From assembly GCA_964445695.1 (NCBI GenBank), contig CAYULF010000019.1, positions 1 to 64,000 of the forward strand: 64,000 nt of DNA, written 5' to 3'. Made by a program: the position numbers and the translations under genes. Below, piece by piece: positions 9,015 to 18,850 of this stretch. This stretch comes from JAUIKM01 sp964445695 (GTDB lineage Bacteria; Bacteroidota; Ignavibacteria; Kapaibacteriales; UBA7675). Under the pieces are notes generated by a model. It was not told the DNA's origin. It saw only the letters and a list, made by a program, of their open reading frames with translations, and ran no database searches. Each line of letters starts with the position of its first letter. The stretch's first letter is position 1.

Positions 9015-9662
9015 ATGAATACTGTCGCACTGCGCCGCTTCGGCGCACTGATCGCCTTTACACTGCTCTGTTCCGTGACGACCATGATGGGACAGACCAA
9101 GGTGGGGTATGTATCCACCGACGTTATCCGCGAGCGTTATCCGGATGCCCAGCAGGCGGATCAGCGCATCAAGACCATGACGGATGAGTGGAAAAAGGAA
9201 ATTGAGGATCGCCGCGCCGAGATTGAAAACCTGCGCGACGAAATCCAGAAGCGTCGACTGATCTGGAGCGACGACGAACGCAGCCAGAAGGACGCGACAC
9301 TGCAGAAAAAGATCGACGAGCTCGACGCCTTTTCGCGCGGCAAGTTCGGCCCCGAAGGCGAATTCGACCGCCTGGTGCGCGACATCTATCGCCCGATTGA
9401 AGAAAAAATCTCCGCGGCCGTGGAAGCTGTTTCGCGCGCCGACGGTTACGACATCATCTGGGACAAAAGCACGCACAACCTGCTGTACGTCAATCCGCGC
9501 TACGACATCACGGTAGCCGTGATGGAACGCCTCGAGATTCCGGTGGAAGACCTCAAGGCCCAGCAGGAAGAGCTGCTTAAAAACGCCCCGGCGGAACAGG
9601 AACGCGACAAACCGCGCCGACGCGTCCGCCGCCCGCCCTCAGGCGACCGAGACAACAACTAA
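9015..9662 (+). CDS. OmpH/Skp-family periplasmic chaperone (second copy)
   Basis: A 215-residue paralogue of the preceding chaperone. Signal peptide MNTVALRRFGALIAFTLLCSVTTMMG, then VGYVSTDVIRERYPDAQQADQRI at the start of the mature protein, a long charged helix with an EIEDRRAEIENLRDEIQKR coiled coil, and the C-terminal DGYDIIWDKSTHNLLYVNPRYDIT strand region. The tail after residue 185 is basic and disordered (RRRVRRPPSGDRD), longer than in the first copy. Start 9015 places the signal peptide at the N-terminus; a second ATG at 8994 is possible. Two adjacent, diverged Skp genes behind bamA are standard in Bacteroidota and may serve different clients. Confidence 0.9.
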   Translation: MNTVALRRFGALIAFTLLCSVTTMMGQTKVGYVSTDVIRERYPDAQQADQRIKTMTDEWKKEIEDRRAEIENLRDEIQKRRLIWSDDERSQKDATLQKKIDELDAFSRGKFGPEGEFDRLVRDIYRPIEEKISAAVEAVSRADGYDIIWDKSTHNLLYVNPRYDITVAVMERLEIPVEDLKAQQEELLKNAPAEQERDKPRRRVRRPPSGDRDNN

Positions 9663-9697
9663 CCCGCTGTTTGCCGGGCAAAGGTTCTTAAGCGCGC

Positions 9698-10774
9698 ATG
9701 TACAAACTCCAGAAAACCAGCGCTGAAATCTGCTCGATCCTGGGCGGTACGCTCGAAGGCCGCGACGACCTGCTGCTGCACGGTCTGAACCGCATCGAAG
9801 CCGCCGGCCCCGGCGAAATCAGCTTCCTCTCCGACCGACGTTATCGCAAGTTTCTCGACGTCACCCGCGCCGACTGTCTGCTGGTGACGCCCGATCTGGA
9901 AATTGAAGGCGGCGCACCGGCCGCTTATATTCGCCTGGCCGATCCCTACCGCGCTTTTATGCAGCTGGCGCGCATCTTCTATCCGGAAGACAGGCCGGAA
10001 GCCGGGCTGCGACATCCCTCCGCCTCCATCGATCCAGATGCCGAGATAGCCGCGAGCGCGGCCATCGGCGCTAATGTCGTCGTCGGCGCACATTGCCGGA
10101 TCGGTGAACGCTGCGTCATTCACGCCAACACAACTCTTTATACAAATGTCTCGATCGGCGCGGACACCGTTCTGCACGCCAATGTGGTCTGCCGCGAGGG
10201 CACCCAAATCGGCGCGCGCTGCATCATCAATCCGGGCGCGATCCTCGGCGCGGAAGGATTTGGCTTTGTCGAGCGCCCCGACGGGTCGTTTGAAAAAGTG
10301 CCGCAGGTGGGGTCCGTACTCGTGGAAGACGATGTCGAAATCGGCGCAAACACGACGATCGATCGCGCAACGCTCGGTGTAACGCGCATCGGACGCGGCG
10401 TCAAGATCGACAACCTCGTACAAATAGCGCACAACGTCGAAGTCGGCGAGCACTCGGGCATCGTCTCGCAGACCGGCATTTCCGGCAGCACGAAACTCGG
10501 CAAACGCAATCGCATCGGCGGCCAGGTCGGCATCGTCGGGCATATTCAGACTGCCGACGACGTCTACATCGAGGCGCAGTCCGGCGTGGCGAAGGCGCTG
10601 ACGGAAAAGGGAAAATATTTCGGCTCACCGGCCATCGATCATCGCGAACACGTTCGCCAGATGATGTCGCTCAAACATCTGCCCGACCTCTTGAAACAAG
10701 TCCGCGCGCTTGAGCGCGAACTTGAAACGCTGCGCACGGCGCTGGATCGCGACGATTCGCCCGGCGCACAGTGA
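9698..10774 (+). CDS. lpxD: LpxD, UDP-3-O-acylglucosamine N-acyltransferase
   Basis: Third step of lipid A synthesis: transfers a hydroxyacyl chain from acyl-ACP to the 2-amino group of UDP-3-O-acyl-glucosamine in the cytoplasm. The N-terminal uridine-binding domain (about 1-100, ISFLSDRRYRKFL) is followed by a left-handed beta-helix of hexapeptide repeats (about 105-320), with the catalytic histidine in DNLVQIAHNVEVGEHS, and a C-terminal helix (LLKQVRALERELETLR). The length of 358 residues is typical. It starts the lpxD-lpxC/fabZ-lpxA block 35 bases after the second Skp gene. Confidence 0.96.
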   Translation: MYKLQKTSAEICSILGGTLEGRDDLLLHGLNRIEAAGPGEISFLSDRRYRKFLDVTRADCLLVTPDLEIEGGAPAAYIRLADPYRAFMQLARIFYPEDRPEAGLRHPSASIDPDAEIAASAAIGANVVVGAHCRIGERCVIHANTTLYTNVSIGADTVLHANVVCREGTQIGARCIINPGAILGAEGFGFVERPDGSFEKVPQVGSVLVEDDVEIGANTTIDRATLGVTRIGRGVKIDNLVQIAHNVEVGEHSGIVSQTGISGSTKLGKRNRIGGQVGIVGHIQTADDVYIEAQSGVAKALTEKGKYFGSPAIDHREHVRQMMSLKHLPDLLKQVRALERELETLRTALDRDDSPGAQ

Positions 10775-10825
10775 ATTTTTCCTGCAATTTCAAGCGCAAG
10801 GTCTCCGTTATTGGCTTTTGTTGCC

Positions 10826-10833
10826 TAACTTTG
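10826..10833 (+). promoter_or_regulatory. Candidate -7 box in front of lpxC/fabZ
   Basis: TAACTTTG matches TAnnTTTG and lies 30 bases before the lpxC/fabZ start. No TTTG sits at the -33 position, so this may be weak or only an internal operon promoter. Confidence 0.35.
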
Positions 10834-10862
10834 CGGTTCATGTCCAACTTTCCGGCTCGCTC

Positions 10863-12269
10863 ATGCACTCCAAGCAGCGCACGATAAAAGATGCGGCTTC
10901 CTTTCAGGGTGTCGGTCTCCATACCGGCAATGAATCAACGATAACTTTCCATCCGGCGCCCGTCGACTACGGCTATCGCTTTGTCCGCGCCGATCTCCCG
11001 GACGCCCCGGAAATTCCGGCGTTGGTGGATCACGTCGTGGACATTTCACGCGGTACCACGCTGGCGATCGACGACGTCAAGGTCCACACCGTCGAGCATG
11101 TGTTGGCGGCGCTCGCGGGTCTGCAGATTGACAACTGTCGGATTGAACTGACCGCCAACGAACCGCCGGTCGGCGACGGCAGCGCCATGCCATACGTGGA
11201 AGCGCTGCAACGCGCCGGCATCGTCGAGCAGGACAAACCGCGCAAATACTTCACCGTCACCGAACCAGTGCGCTACACAAACGAAGCCAAAGGCGTCGAT
11301 ATCGTAGCCCTGCCGACGGACGATTTCCGCGTCACGGTGATGGTCGACTACCACAACCCCGCCCTCGGCAGTCAGCACACCGGTCTGTTTGATCTCGACA
11401 AAGAATTTTTAACGGAGTTCGCTCCGGCGCGTACGTTCTGCTTTTTAACGGAAGTGGAATCTCTGCGCGAGCACGGTCTTATCCAGGGCGGCACGCTCGA
11501 CAACGCCGTTGTTATTGTCGACAAAGACATGACCGACGACGAGTTGTTAACTTTTGCCAAGAACTTCGGTTTAAAGGGCAAGGTGGTTCTGGGTGAAAAC
11601 GGCGGTTTGTTAAACAACACCGAGCCGCGCTTCAAGAACGAACCGGCGCGCCACAAACTGCTCGACATGCTGGGCGACCTGGCCTTGGCCGGCGTTCCGC
11701 TGCAGGCGCAGATTCTGGCTGCACGTCCCGGACATGCCAGCAATATTGAGTTTGCGCGTTTAATCCGCAAACTCTACCTCAAGACGCGCAACAGCGCGCC
11801 GGTACGCGTACGCCAGGCTCAGACGCAGGAGCCGCTGATGGACGTGTACAAGATCATCGACATCATGCCGCACCGCTACCCCTTCCTGCTCGTCGACCGC
11901 ATCGTCGAGCACGACGTAGACAACGAGCGCATCATCGGTTTAAAAAACGTGACGGTTAACGAGCCCTTTTTTCAGGGCCATTTCCCCTCGCGGCCGATCA
12001 TGCCGGGCGTGTTGATTGTCGAGGCCATGGCGCAGGTCGGCGGTTTCCTGATGTTAAACCGCATGGACGACGTCAAGAAAAAGATGGTCTTTTTCCGCGG
12101 TATTGAAAACGCCGTGTTTCGCAAGACGGTTACTCCGGGCGATCAGCTCATTCTGGATGTTAAACTGACCGGCACCAAGTTCCAGGCGTTTACTCTCGCC
12201 GCGCGCGCCTACGTGGGCGACACGCTTGTGGCCGAAGCCAATCTTCGCGCCGTGCTGGTGGACAGGTGA
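10863..12269 (+). CDS. lpxC: LpxC-FabZ fusion: UDP-3-O-acyl-GlcNAc deacetylase / 3-hydroxyacyl-ACP dehydratase
   Basis: One polypeptide of 468 residues joins two enzymes. Residues about 1-305 are LpxC, the zinc deacetylase that commits UDP-3-O-acyl-GlcNAc to lipid A: FQGVGLHTG, the zinc ligand motif HTVEHVLAALAG, FCFLTEVE, GGTLDNAVVI and NEPARHKLLDMLGDLALAG are all present. From about 326 it is FabZ, the dehydratase of fatty acid synthesis: active-site histidine in MPHRYPFLLVDR and the glutamate in MPGVLIVEAMAQVGG. The linker is short and rich in Arg and Gln. This fusion is known from Bacteroidota and Chlorobiota and couples hydroxyacyl-ACP use in lipid A to fatty acid synthesis. The ATG at 10863 gives the usual LpxC start; an upstream open frame overlaps lpxD and is ignored. 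Confidence 0.97.
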   Translation: MHSKQRTIKDAASFQGVGLHTGNESTITFHPAPVDYGYRFVRADLPDAPEIPALVDHVVDISRGTTLAIDDVKVHTVEHVLAALAGLQIDNCRIELTANEPPVGDGSAMPYVEALQRAGIVEQDKPRKYFTVTEPVRYTNEAKGVDIVALPTDDFRVTVMVDYHNPALGSQHTGLFDLDKEFLTEFAPARTFCFLTEVESLREHGLIQGGTLDNAVVIVDKDMTDDELLTFAKNFGLKGKVVLGENGGLLNNTEPRFKNEPARHKLLDMLGDLALAGVPLQAQILAARPGHASNIEFARLIRKLYLKTRNSAPVRVRQAQTQEPLMDVYKIIDIMPHRYPFLLVDRIVEHDVDNERIIGLKNVTVNEPFFQGHFPSRPIMPGVLIVEAMAQVGGFLMLNRMDDVKKKMVFFRGIENAVFRKTVTPGDQLILDVKLTGTKFQAFTLAARAYVGDTLVAEANLRAVLVDR

Positions 12270-12274
12270 TTGCC

Positions 12275-13057
12275 ATGCAAGCAAGTACAATACATCCCAG
12301 CGCCGTTGTTTCTCCCGACGCTCGTCTGGGCGAGGGCGTGCGCATCGGCCCCTACAGCGTTATCGACGGCGATGTTGAAATCGGCGACGGCACGGAAATC
12401 CGCAACGGCGTTTACATCGCCGACGGCGCTCGCATTGGTCGCGACTGCCGGATTTACAGCGGCGCGGTCATCGCAACGGAACCGCAGGACTTGAAATTTG
12501 CCGGTGAAAGTTCGCTGGCCATCATCGGCGACAGGACGGTCATCCGCGAATATGCGACCGTTAACCGCGGCACAAGCGCTTCAGGGCGCTCCGTCGTCGG
12601 TCGCGATTGTTTAATCATGGCGTACTGCCACGTGGCGCACGACTGCGTTTTGGGCGACAATGTTATCATGGCCAATTCTACGCAGCTCGCCGGTCATGTA
12701 ACGATCCACGACTGGGCGATTCTGGGCGGCGGCACGCTGGTGCACCAATTCTGCAACGTCGGCAAACACGCCATGATCGGCGCGGGCACGTATGTGAGCA
12801 AGGATATATGCCACTACCTGCTGGCCGAAGGCAACGATCTGACCTTGCACGGAATTAACAGAATCGGTCTGCGACGCCGTGGTTTTGCCGCGGATACCAT
12901 GAAAGAAATTGAAGAGTTTTACCGCACAATCTTCCATTCGGGTTTAAACGTCTCGGCGGGTGTCGCGGCATATCAGGAACGCGGCGCGGCGGTCCCGGAA
13001 ATCCAGGAGTGCATCGACTTTATTCGGGCGTCCAAGCGCGGAATTTACCGCGGTTGA
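12275..13057 (+). CDS. lpxA: LpxA, UDP-N-acetylglucosamine O-acyltransferase
   Basis: First enzyme of lipid A synthesis, acylating UDP-GlcNAc at the 3-hydroxyl. The 260-residue protein is mostly a left-handed beta-helix of hexapeptide repeats, with the catalytic histidine in MAYCHVAHDCVLGDN, the conserved stretch VIREYATVNRGT, and the C-terminal acyl-ACP binding helices beginning GINRIGLRRRGF. The ATG at 12275 has AGGTG six bases upstream; a GTG at 12266 overlaps the lpxC/fabZ stop codon and is an alternative start. Tight spacing shows translational coupling within the lpx operon. Confidence 0.96.
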   Translation: MQASTIHPSAVVSPDARLGEGVRIGPYSVIDGDVEIGDGTEIRNGVYIADGARIGRDCRIYSGAVIATEPQDLKFAGESSLAIIGDRTVIREYATVNRGTSASGRSVVGRDCLIMAYCHVAHDCVLGDNVIMANSTQLAGHVTIHDWAILGGGTLVHQFCNVGKHAMIGAGTYVSKDICHYLLAEGNDLTLHGINRIGLRRRGFAADTMKEIEEFYRTIFHSGLNVSAGVAAYQERGAAVPEIQECIDFIRASKRGIYRG

Positions 13058-13084
13058 CGAGCGGGTTAAACAGGAGGAATTCCC

Positions 13085-13762
13085 ATGTGCGGCCGCATTG
13101 CTCAATTTGCCACTGCCGACGAACTGGCGAACCAATTCACCGCCGAATTCCCGCTGACCAAAATCGACCAACACTACAACGGCGCACCGACGCAGACTTT
13201 TGCCGTTGTCACTGAGCGCACGGAGCGTCGTATCGAACTGTTGCGCTGGGGACTGATCCCATTCTGGGCCAAGGAAAAATCGATCGGCAACCGTTTAATT
13301 AACGCCCGCGCCGAAACCGTTCCGTCCAAGCCCTCATTCCGCAATGCATTTAAACAACGCCGCTGTATTGTGCCGGTCAATGGCTTTTTCGAATGGAAAA
13401 AAACTGAGGACGGCAAAGTGCCGCACTACATCAGCGCAGCCGACGGCAAAGTTCTTGCGTTTGCCGGCCTGCACGAATCCTGGAACGACCCTGAGGCTGA
13501 CGACAAAACTTCCCCGCTCAACACTTTCACGATTATTACAACCGCCGCCAATGATTTCATGACGCCGCTGCACGACCGCATGCCGCTGGTTCTGGTCGAG
13601 GCGGAAATCGACGCCTGGTTAAACAAAGAGACACCGGCCAGGGATCTGGAAATGTTACTTGCCCACGACATTGACAATGGTCTGTTGCAGTCATGGCCGG
13701 TTTCACGCGCGGTCAACAGCCCCCGCAACGACCAGCCCGAGATTATTGACAGGATTGCCTGA
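13085..13762 (+). CDS. SRAP-family protein (HMCES/YedK-like abasic-site shield)
   Basis: A 225-residue SOS-response-associated peptidase family protein. Members covalently trap abasic sites in single-stranded DNA through the N-terminal cysteine. Cys2 follows the initiator Met (MCGRIAQF); the other conserved residues are visible: the WGLIPFWAK motif, NARAET, the glutamate in VNGFFEWKK and the histidine in LHDRMPLVL. The start is certain because an AGGAGGAA ribosome binding site lies just upstream and Cys2 must be the first residue after Met removal. It follows lpxA by 27 bases but has no functional link to lipid A. The last in-frame stop is directly followed by one copy of a recurrent 3'-flanking element. 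Confidence 0.93.
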   Translation: MCGRIAQFATADELANQFTAEFPLTKIDQHYNGAPTQTFAVVTERTERRIELLRWGLIPFWAKEKSIGNRLINARAETVPSKPSFRNAFKQRRCIVPVNGFFEWKKTEDGKVPHYISAADGKVLAFAGLHESWNDPEADDKTSPLNTFTIITTAANDFMTPLHDRMPLVLVEAEIDAWLNKETPARDLEMLLAHDIDNGLLQSWPVSRAVNSPRNDQPEIIDRIA

Positions 13763-13810
13763 GCGCTTCGCCCCGCTTTGCGTGGCTTGCTTTTTCTTTT
13801 TGTTCGCCAC
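13763..13810 (+). repeat. 3'-flanking element, copy downstream of the SRAP gene
   Basis: GCGCTTCGCC followed by GGCTTGC, a T-rich run and TTGTTCGCC. Similar order and spacing recur after other stop codons in this window (30403, 38708, 49460, 62976 on the plus strand; around 23000, 35050 and 57800 on the minus strand). The T tract suggests a role in transcription termination, but the stem is imperfect. Confidence 0.4.
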
Positions 13811-14564
13811 AGTGTTTAACTCATATCCGTAGCTCCGCGTAGAGTTTTCCTGGTTCCAGGTCTCACAACAAAGAGTACAGGGTCGCCGCCAATGTACGGA
13901 TGTATCGTCAGTCACTCAGAGGCAGGACATTGAGAGGTTCCGAATTTCACTTTATCAGGATTAACAACACGTTGACGATCTGTGTTTACAACTGCAAATC
14001 AGCGAGGCTTTACTATGCCGATGCAAACGAAAATGAACGTTTGTAATGACTGTTCGCGTGGTCAAGTTCAGCTGCAAGCGCAACGGGATTTCCAGAAGGC
14101 TCCGTCCGCCTCAGCTAAATTAGAAGCAAATTGGATGAATGCAGGCCACGTCTCGACGCTCAATTTTTGTAGACTCACCGCCTGGGCCAAGCCGACGCGG
14201 CACGTAGTCCAGCTATCAAGGGGATCAGCGGGCGGTAGTCAGACGCGGCAAAAACATACACCGAGTTTTCAGCGTCAATGGACGATGCCTCGGCCGCCGA
14301 CACGTCGCAACCGACCACCAACAAACAACACTGCAGGAGTTTTCCCGGTTTGGAGTTGCCGTTCAAACGGATTGAAGGAGCGTTCAACTACGAATTCTGC
14401 ATCGGTCAGTTTTTTCCTCTGGTACAAAAAGGCGGATCATTGTAAGATTGGGATGAGAAGCGCGCAGCATGCGGCGCGTGGAATCCGCGACCGACCTGAT
14501 CTCGAAAAAATCTGCACACAATGCAGGGTGGGAGGAGTGTGTCTGGAACGTGGAGGAACCTACC

Positions 14565-14610
14565 GTGGCGGCGGCGGGGCGGTCCCCTGATCAAGGGAGA
14601 GGTACGCCCA
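14565..14610 (+). repeat. Interspersed repeat, copy 1
   Basis: A G-rich run followed by a near-palindromic core and TGATCAAGGGAGAGGTACG. An inverted, diverged copy is at 63614-63658; 26 of the 29 right-hand bases are the same by eye. Both copies are in gene-free regions. Confidence 0.6.
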
Positions 14611-14823
14611 GTTTGCAATGCAGCTCAGCCGCAACAGCCTTAACCCGTTGATTTACAACGAGTTAGAACCCCAAAAATTCTCATCTTACTCTCGGTTGGA
14701 GGTTTCCGACCTGAATATTTTTCACTGCCCGTGAACCCGATGATTTGAGTCCGCAGCTTGATGCTGCCTGAGAATACAAGTCTTCAATCCACAACCTGTT
14801 GCTGCTTGTAATCTTGAGGACGC

Positions 14824-14859
14824 CACCCCGGATTGTTGCCTAAGCAACAATCCGGGGTG
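14824..14859. repeat. Perfect 16-bp hairpin
   Basis: CACCCCGGATTGTTGC (14824-14839), loop CTAA, then its exact complement (14844-14859). It is followed after 11 bases by a second perfect hairpin. No T tract follows in either direction that would make it a standard terminator. Confidence 0.7.
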
Positions 14860-14870
14860 ATTTGCAACAC

Positions 14871-14887
14871 CCGAACTGCCAGTTCGG
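14871..14887. repeat. Perfect 8-bp hairpin next to the 16-bp hairpin
   Basis: CCGAACTG, one-base loop C, CAGTTCGG. As a cruciform or RNA the loop would need to open by a few pairs. Confidence 0.6.
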
Positions 14888-15077
14888 AACTGACTTAACG
14901 TTTGGAGTCCTCAAACCCGAAGATTAACAGTACCGTCAGAAGAGCCTGAGCGACAAGTGCAACGCGGAGCTCAAAGCGATCAGAAACAGAGTGAAAATCG
15001 AGTCTCAAATATAAACAGGCAAATGCATGCAGAAGTGTTAAACAGAACAGCCCTTAAGCTTCGGCGCATAAAACATT

Positions 15078-16394
15078 TCAACTGCGTGTAAGGATCACAA
15101 CCTCTTGCTCAAGCTGGGCCTTGAGTTCGCGAATCTCTTCGCAGACCGGAATGAACTCCTGCAGGAATTGACGCAGAATGCGGCGGTTCTGATCCTCAAC
15201 GCTGCCGCCGCCGGAAAGCGAATCTTTCAGCCAATCAAAAAAGGTGCGGCGGATGGGCGTGTGCTCCAACTCGGTCAGCGGATTACCGAGCAGACGCGGG
15301 TCGGCTTTTAACTCCGACAGCATAGAGGCAAAAGACAACAGGACCTTAAGCTGCTCAAAACCGTTTGAAACCGACAAAGTGTTAACCAGAGTCGTGTACG
15401 ATTTGTTAAAGGTCTGGACTTCCTCATCCACCCCGACAGTCGCAAAGATGGACGTCAGTGCTCGTACGTCGTCGCGCTCCACCGCAGTGCGGCCGTTCCA
15501 GACGGCAATAGCGCGCAGCACGTCCAGCGCCTTGGCCTGTGAACGCGGACTGACGTAGTACTCCGGCATTTCCCGCATCGCGCGGCGATCGTGAGTTTCG
15601 CGCAGCATCCGATTGCGGGCATACTCGTAGTGGCGCACCACCAGATTCATGAAGTATAAAACATCGTCGCTGATCTCTACCGCGTGTTGTTGATCACGGC
15701 CGGTCACAATTTTGTTTAAGCGCTGCAGCGTCGCAAACGGAATCACCTTGGGTGGCACGACTTTTTCTCCGCCGTGTTTAAGGTAGCGGCGCGAGATTCG
15801 ATACTGCAGAAAGGGATTTTTATCCGGCAGAATGACGGCCTTAAACATAAAACGATCGAGAATGGCTTCCGTGACTTCGTTAACACGCAGGTAGTTGGTG
15901 GCGGCTATGACGGTGTGGGTTTTGGCCGGCTGGTTCTGCACGCCACGAACGAGCGCGCGCTCGTTTAACACGGAGAGCAGCGCGCGCAGCGTAAAGTCGT
16001 TTGCATCAAAAATCTCATCGATAAAAGCGAACTCGCAGTCGACGATGGAGCCTTCGGTATTGTGGAAGACCTTGCCCTCTTTGAGCATGGCCACATCGAG
16101 ACCGCCAAAATAGGTATCGGGCTGCTGCTCCTTGCTCGCCTGGACCTTAAAGATGTCCGCGCCGTTGAACATGGCAAAAACCTGCTCGGCCAACAGCGTT
16201 TTACCGGCTCCCGTACGACTCTGGAGCAGCAGGTGCTCGCCGGTGAGCAGAGCGAGAAATGCCTGGTGGATGATGGCTTCGCGGTTGATGACGCGGTCGG
16301 CGACAAAATCGGCGGCGGCATGCATTCCGGCTACGGATTGTTCCAGCGAAAACACCGCGTGGTCCGCGCCGTTGGCGGCCCTGGTTGATGGCAT
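15078..16394 (-). CDS. MoxR-family AAA+ ATPase (RavA-like)
   Basis: A 438-residue AAA+ ATPase of the MoxR superfamily, chaperone-like machines that usually act with a von Willebrand factor A protein. Walker A is SRTGAGKT at about residues 60-67, Walker B is FAFIDEIF, sensor 1 is VIAATNYLRV and the sensor 2 region follows ISPRSQ-like VSPRSQAKAL. The lid and the C-terminal 120 residues resemble the RavA branch. The start at 16394 is chosen because AGGAGA lies just upstream; ATG 16409 is an alternative. No VWA partner gene is next to it in this window, which is unusual for MoxR genes. Function here is not known. Confidence 0.85.
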   Translation of the reverse strand: MPSTRAANGADHAVFSLEQSVAGMHAAADFVADRVINREAIIHQAFLALLTGEHLLLQSRTGAGKTLLAEQVFAMFNGADIFKVQASKEQQPDTYFGGLDVAMLKEGKVFHNTEGSIVDCEFAFIDEIFDANDFTLRALLSVLNERALVRGVQNQPAKTHTVIAATNYLRVNEVTEAILDRFMFKAVILPDKNPFLQYRISRRYLKHGGEKVVPPKVIPFATLQRLNKIVTGRDQQHAVEISDDVLYFMNLVVRHYEYARNRMLRETHDRRAMREMPEYYVSPRSQAKALDVLRAIAVWNGRTAVERDDVRALTSIFATVGVDEEVQTFNKSYTTLVNTLSVSNGFEQLKVLLSFASMLSELKADPRLLGNPLTELEHTPIRRTFFDWLKDSLSGGGSVEDQNRRILRQFLQEFIPVCEEIRELKAQLEQEVVILTRS

Positions 16395-16791
16395 GCCCGT
16401 CTCCTGCATCTACATGCGTCCCGACGATCCTGTGTGGAAGAAACGACGCGATTTGCAGCGGCGTCGACGCTTCAATAGCTAAGGCCCTGAAGTTAAGAAT
16501 TTCAATTCAATTTCCACGAAATCGGGTCCCGGGGTGGAGATCAATAGACCGAAAAGAAAAACTCCCGAGACGCAAATGCCGCACCCGTGCGGCCGGATCA
16601 AAAGTACCGCACATGGCGCGCGCGTCAACAGCATAGAAAGATTTGATTATCCCGGCGGTAATCAGTAATTTTGGAGACTGTAGTATATACACTTAACAGT
16701 ATTCGCCTATTGAAGCTGTGAGCGGACCGTAAAACGTCCGGAGTGTTCAGGCCTCGGAATCCTCATATTGTCAACCCATCAGAATCCCTCT
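16395..16791. other. Divergent regulatory region between the MoxR-like gene and atpD
   Basis: About 400 bases with no gene. It contains a small CCGCAC/GTGCGG hairpin (16579-16592) and the atpD promoter. No promoter could be seen for the minus-strand gene. Confidence 0.5.
16642..16673 (+). promoter_or_regulatory. Promoter of atpDC
   Basis: TTTG at 16642-16645, exactly 20 bases, then TAATTTTG at 16666-16673. This is a full match to the Bacteroidota -33/-7 consensus. The leader would be about 110 bases. Confidence 0.7.
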
Positions 16792-18195
<1,404 letters not shown>

Positions 18196-18238
18196 TAATC
18201 TTTCATGACGGTTTACGTCAAAAGCGGAATTACAAGGC

Positions 18239-18661
18239 ATGCTGACAGGCAAACCTTTTGATCTGGAAATTATTACGCCCGAGCGAATTGCGTTCGAAGG
18301 CAAAGTGGAATCGGTAACGGTTCCGGGCGCGTACCGGCCGTTCCAGATTCTGTTTAACCACGCCCCGATTATCGCCGAACTGGAAGTCGGGCAGTTGCGG
18401 TTCAACGATTCGGGCGACAAACACAGTCTGTACGCCACGGGCGGCGGATTTGTCCAGGTGCTCAACAACAAAGTGTCGATCGTGGTAGAGTCTGCTGAAG
18501 ACGCAGACAACATCGACGTCGACCGCGCCCTGGAGGCCAAAAAACGCGCTGAAGAACGGCTGCGCAAACGCGACGAGGTGGACTACCATCGCGCCAAGTT
18601 CGCGCTGGTTCGTGCGATGAATCGCCTCAAAACAGCGCAGTACCCGGAGAATCAGCTCTAA
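18239..18661 (+). CDS. atpC: F1F0 ATP synthase subunit epsilon
   Basis: A 140-residue epsilon subunit, the rotary and inhibitory subunit on the central stalk. The N-terminal beta sandwich (FDLEIITPERIAFEGKVESVTVPGAYRPFQILFNHAPIIAELEVG) and the C-terminal two-helix region (DVDRALEAKKRAEERLRKR...FALVRAMNRLKTA) are both present. It starts 43 bases after atpD and ends in front of a strong terminator. Confidence 0.95.
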   Translation: MLTGKPFDLEIITPERIAFEGKVESVTVPGAYRPFQILFNHAPIIAELEVGQLRFNDSGDKHSLYATGGGFVQVLNNKVSIVVESAEDADNIDVDRALEAKKRAEERLRKRDEVDYHRAKFALVRAMNRLKTAQYPENQL

Positions 18662-18687
18662 ACGCCGATTCTTCAGGCCAAAAAAAC

Positions 18688-18724
18688 AAGCGAAGTCACG
18701 GTCTTACTCGGGCTTCGCTTTTTT
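18688..18724 (+). terminator. Intrinsic terminator of atpDC
   Basis: AAGCGAAG (18688-18695) and CTTCGCTT (18713-18720) form a perfect 8-bp stem with a 17-base loop, followed by a run of T to 18724. Confidence 0.8.
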
Positions 18725-18794
18725 GTACACGGTCATGTCGATTGACCGCTTTCGCCGCTTCCGGCGATCCCTCCGACAACCGAAATGGCGGAGA

Positions 18795-18828
18795 GTGCCG
18801 CGCCCTCAGGGGGCACGCTTTTTTTTTT
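18795..18828 (+). terminator. Terminator-like hairpin directly upstream of guaB (possible attenuator)
   Basis: GTGCC (18795-18799) pairs with GGCAC (18812-18816), with an inner CCC/GGG stem, followed by ten T (18819-18828). It ends only 22 bases before the guaB ATG. No promoter fits in that gap, so guaB transcripts probably pass through it. It could be a second terminator for atpDC or an attenuator for guaB. Confidence 0.6.
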
Positions 18829-18850
18829 GCCAAACAGGTGGTGGTGACGT

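Larger units (their letters stand above)
13763..15077. other. Gene-free region with hairpins and an interspersed repeat
   Basis: About 1.3 kb between the SRAP gene and the MoxR-like ATPase. Open frames here (the longest at 13982-14590, plus strand) have no recognisable domain, no plausible ribosome binding site and odd composition, so I do not call a gene. What is visible: a 3'-flanking element at 13763-13810, a repeat copy at 14565-14610, a near-palindrome at 14641-14665 and two tandem hairpins at 14824-14887. Confidence 0.55.

Noticed and set aside
13982..14590. 202-residue open frame in the gene-free region
   Set aside because: No ribosome binding site, no domain, random-looking composition, and it runs through the interspersed repeat.
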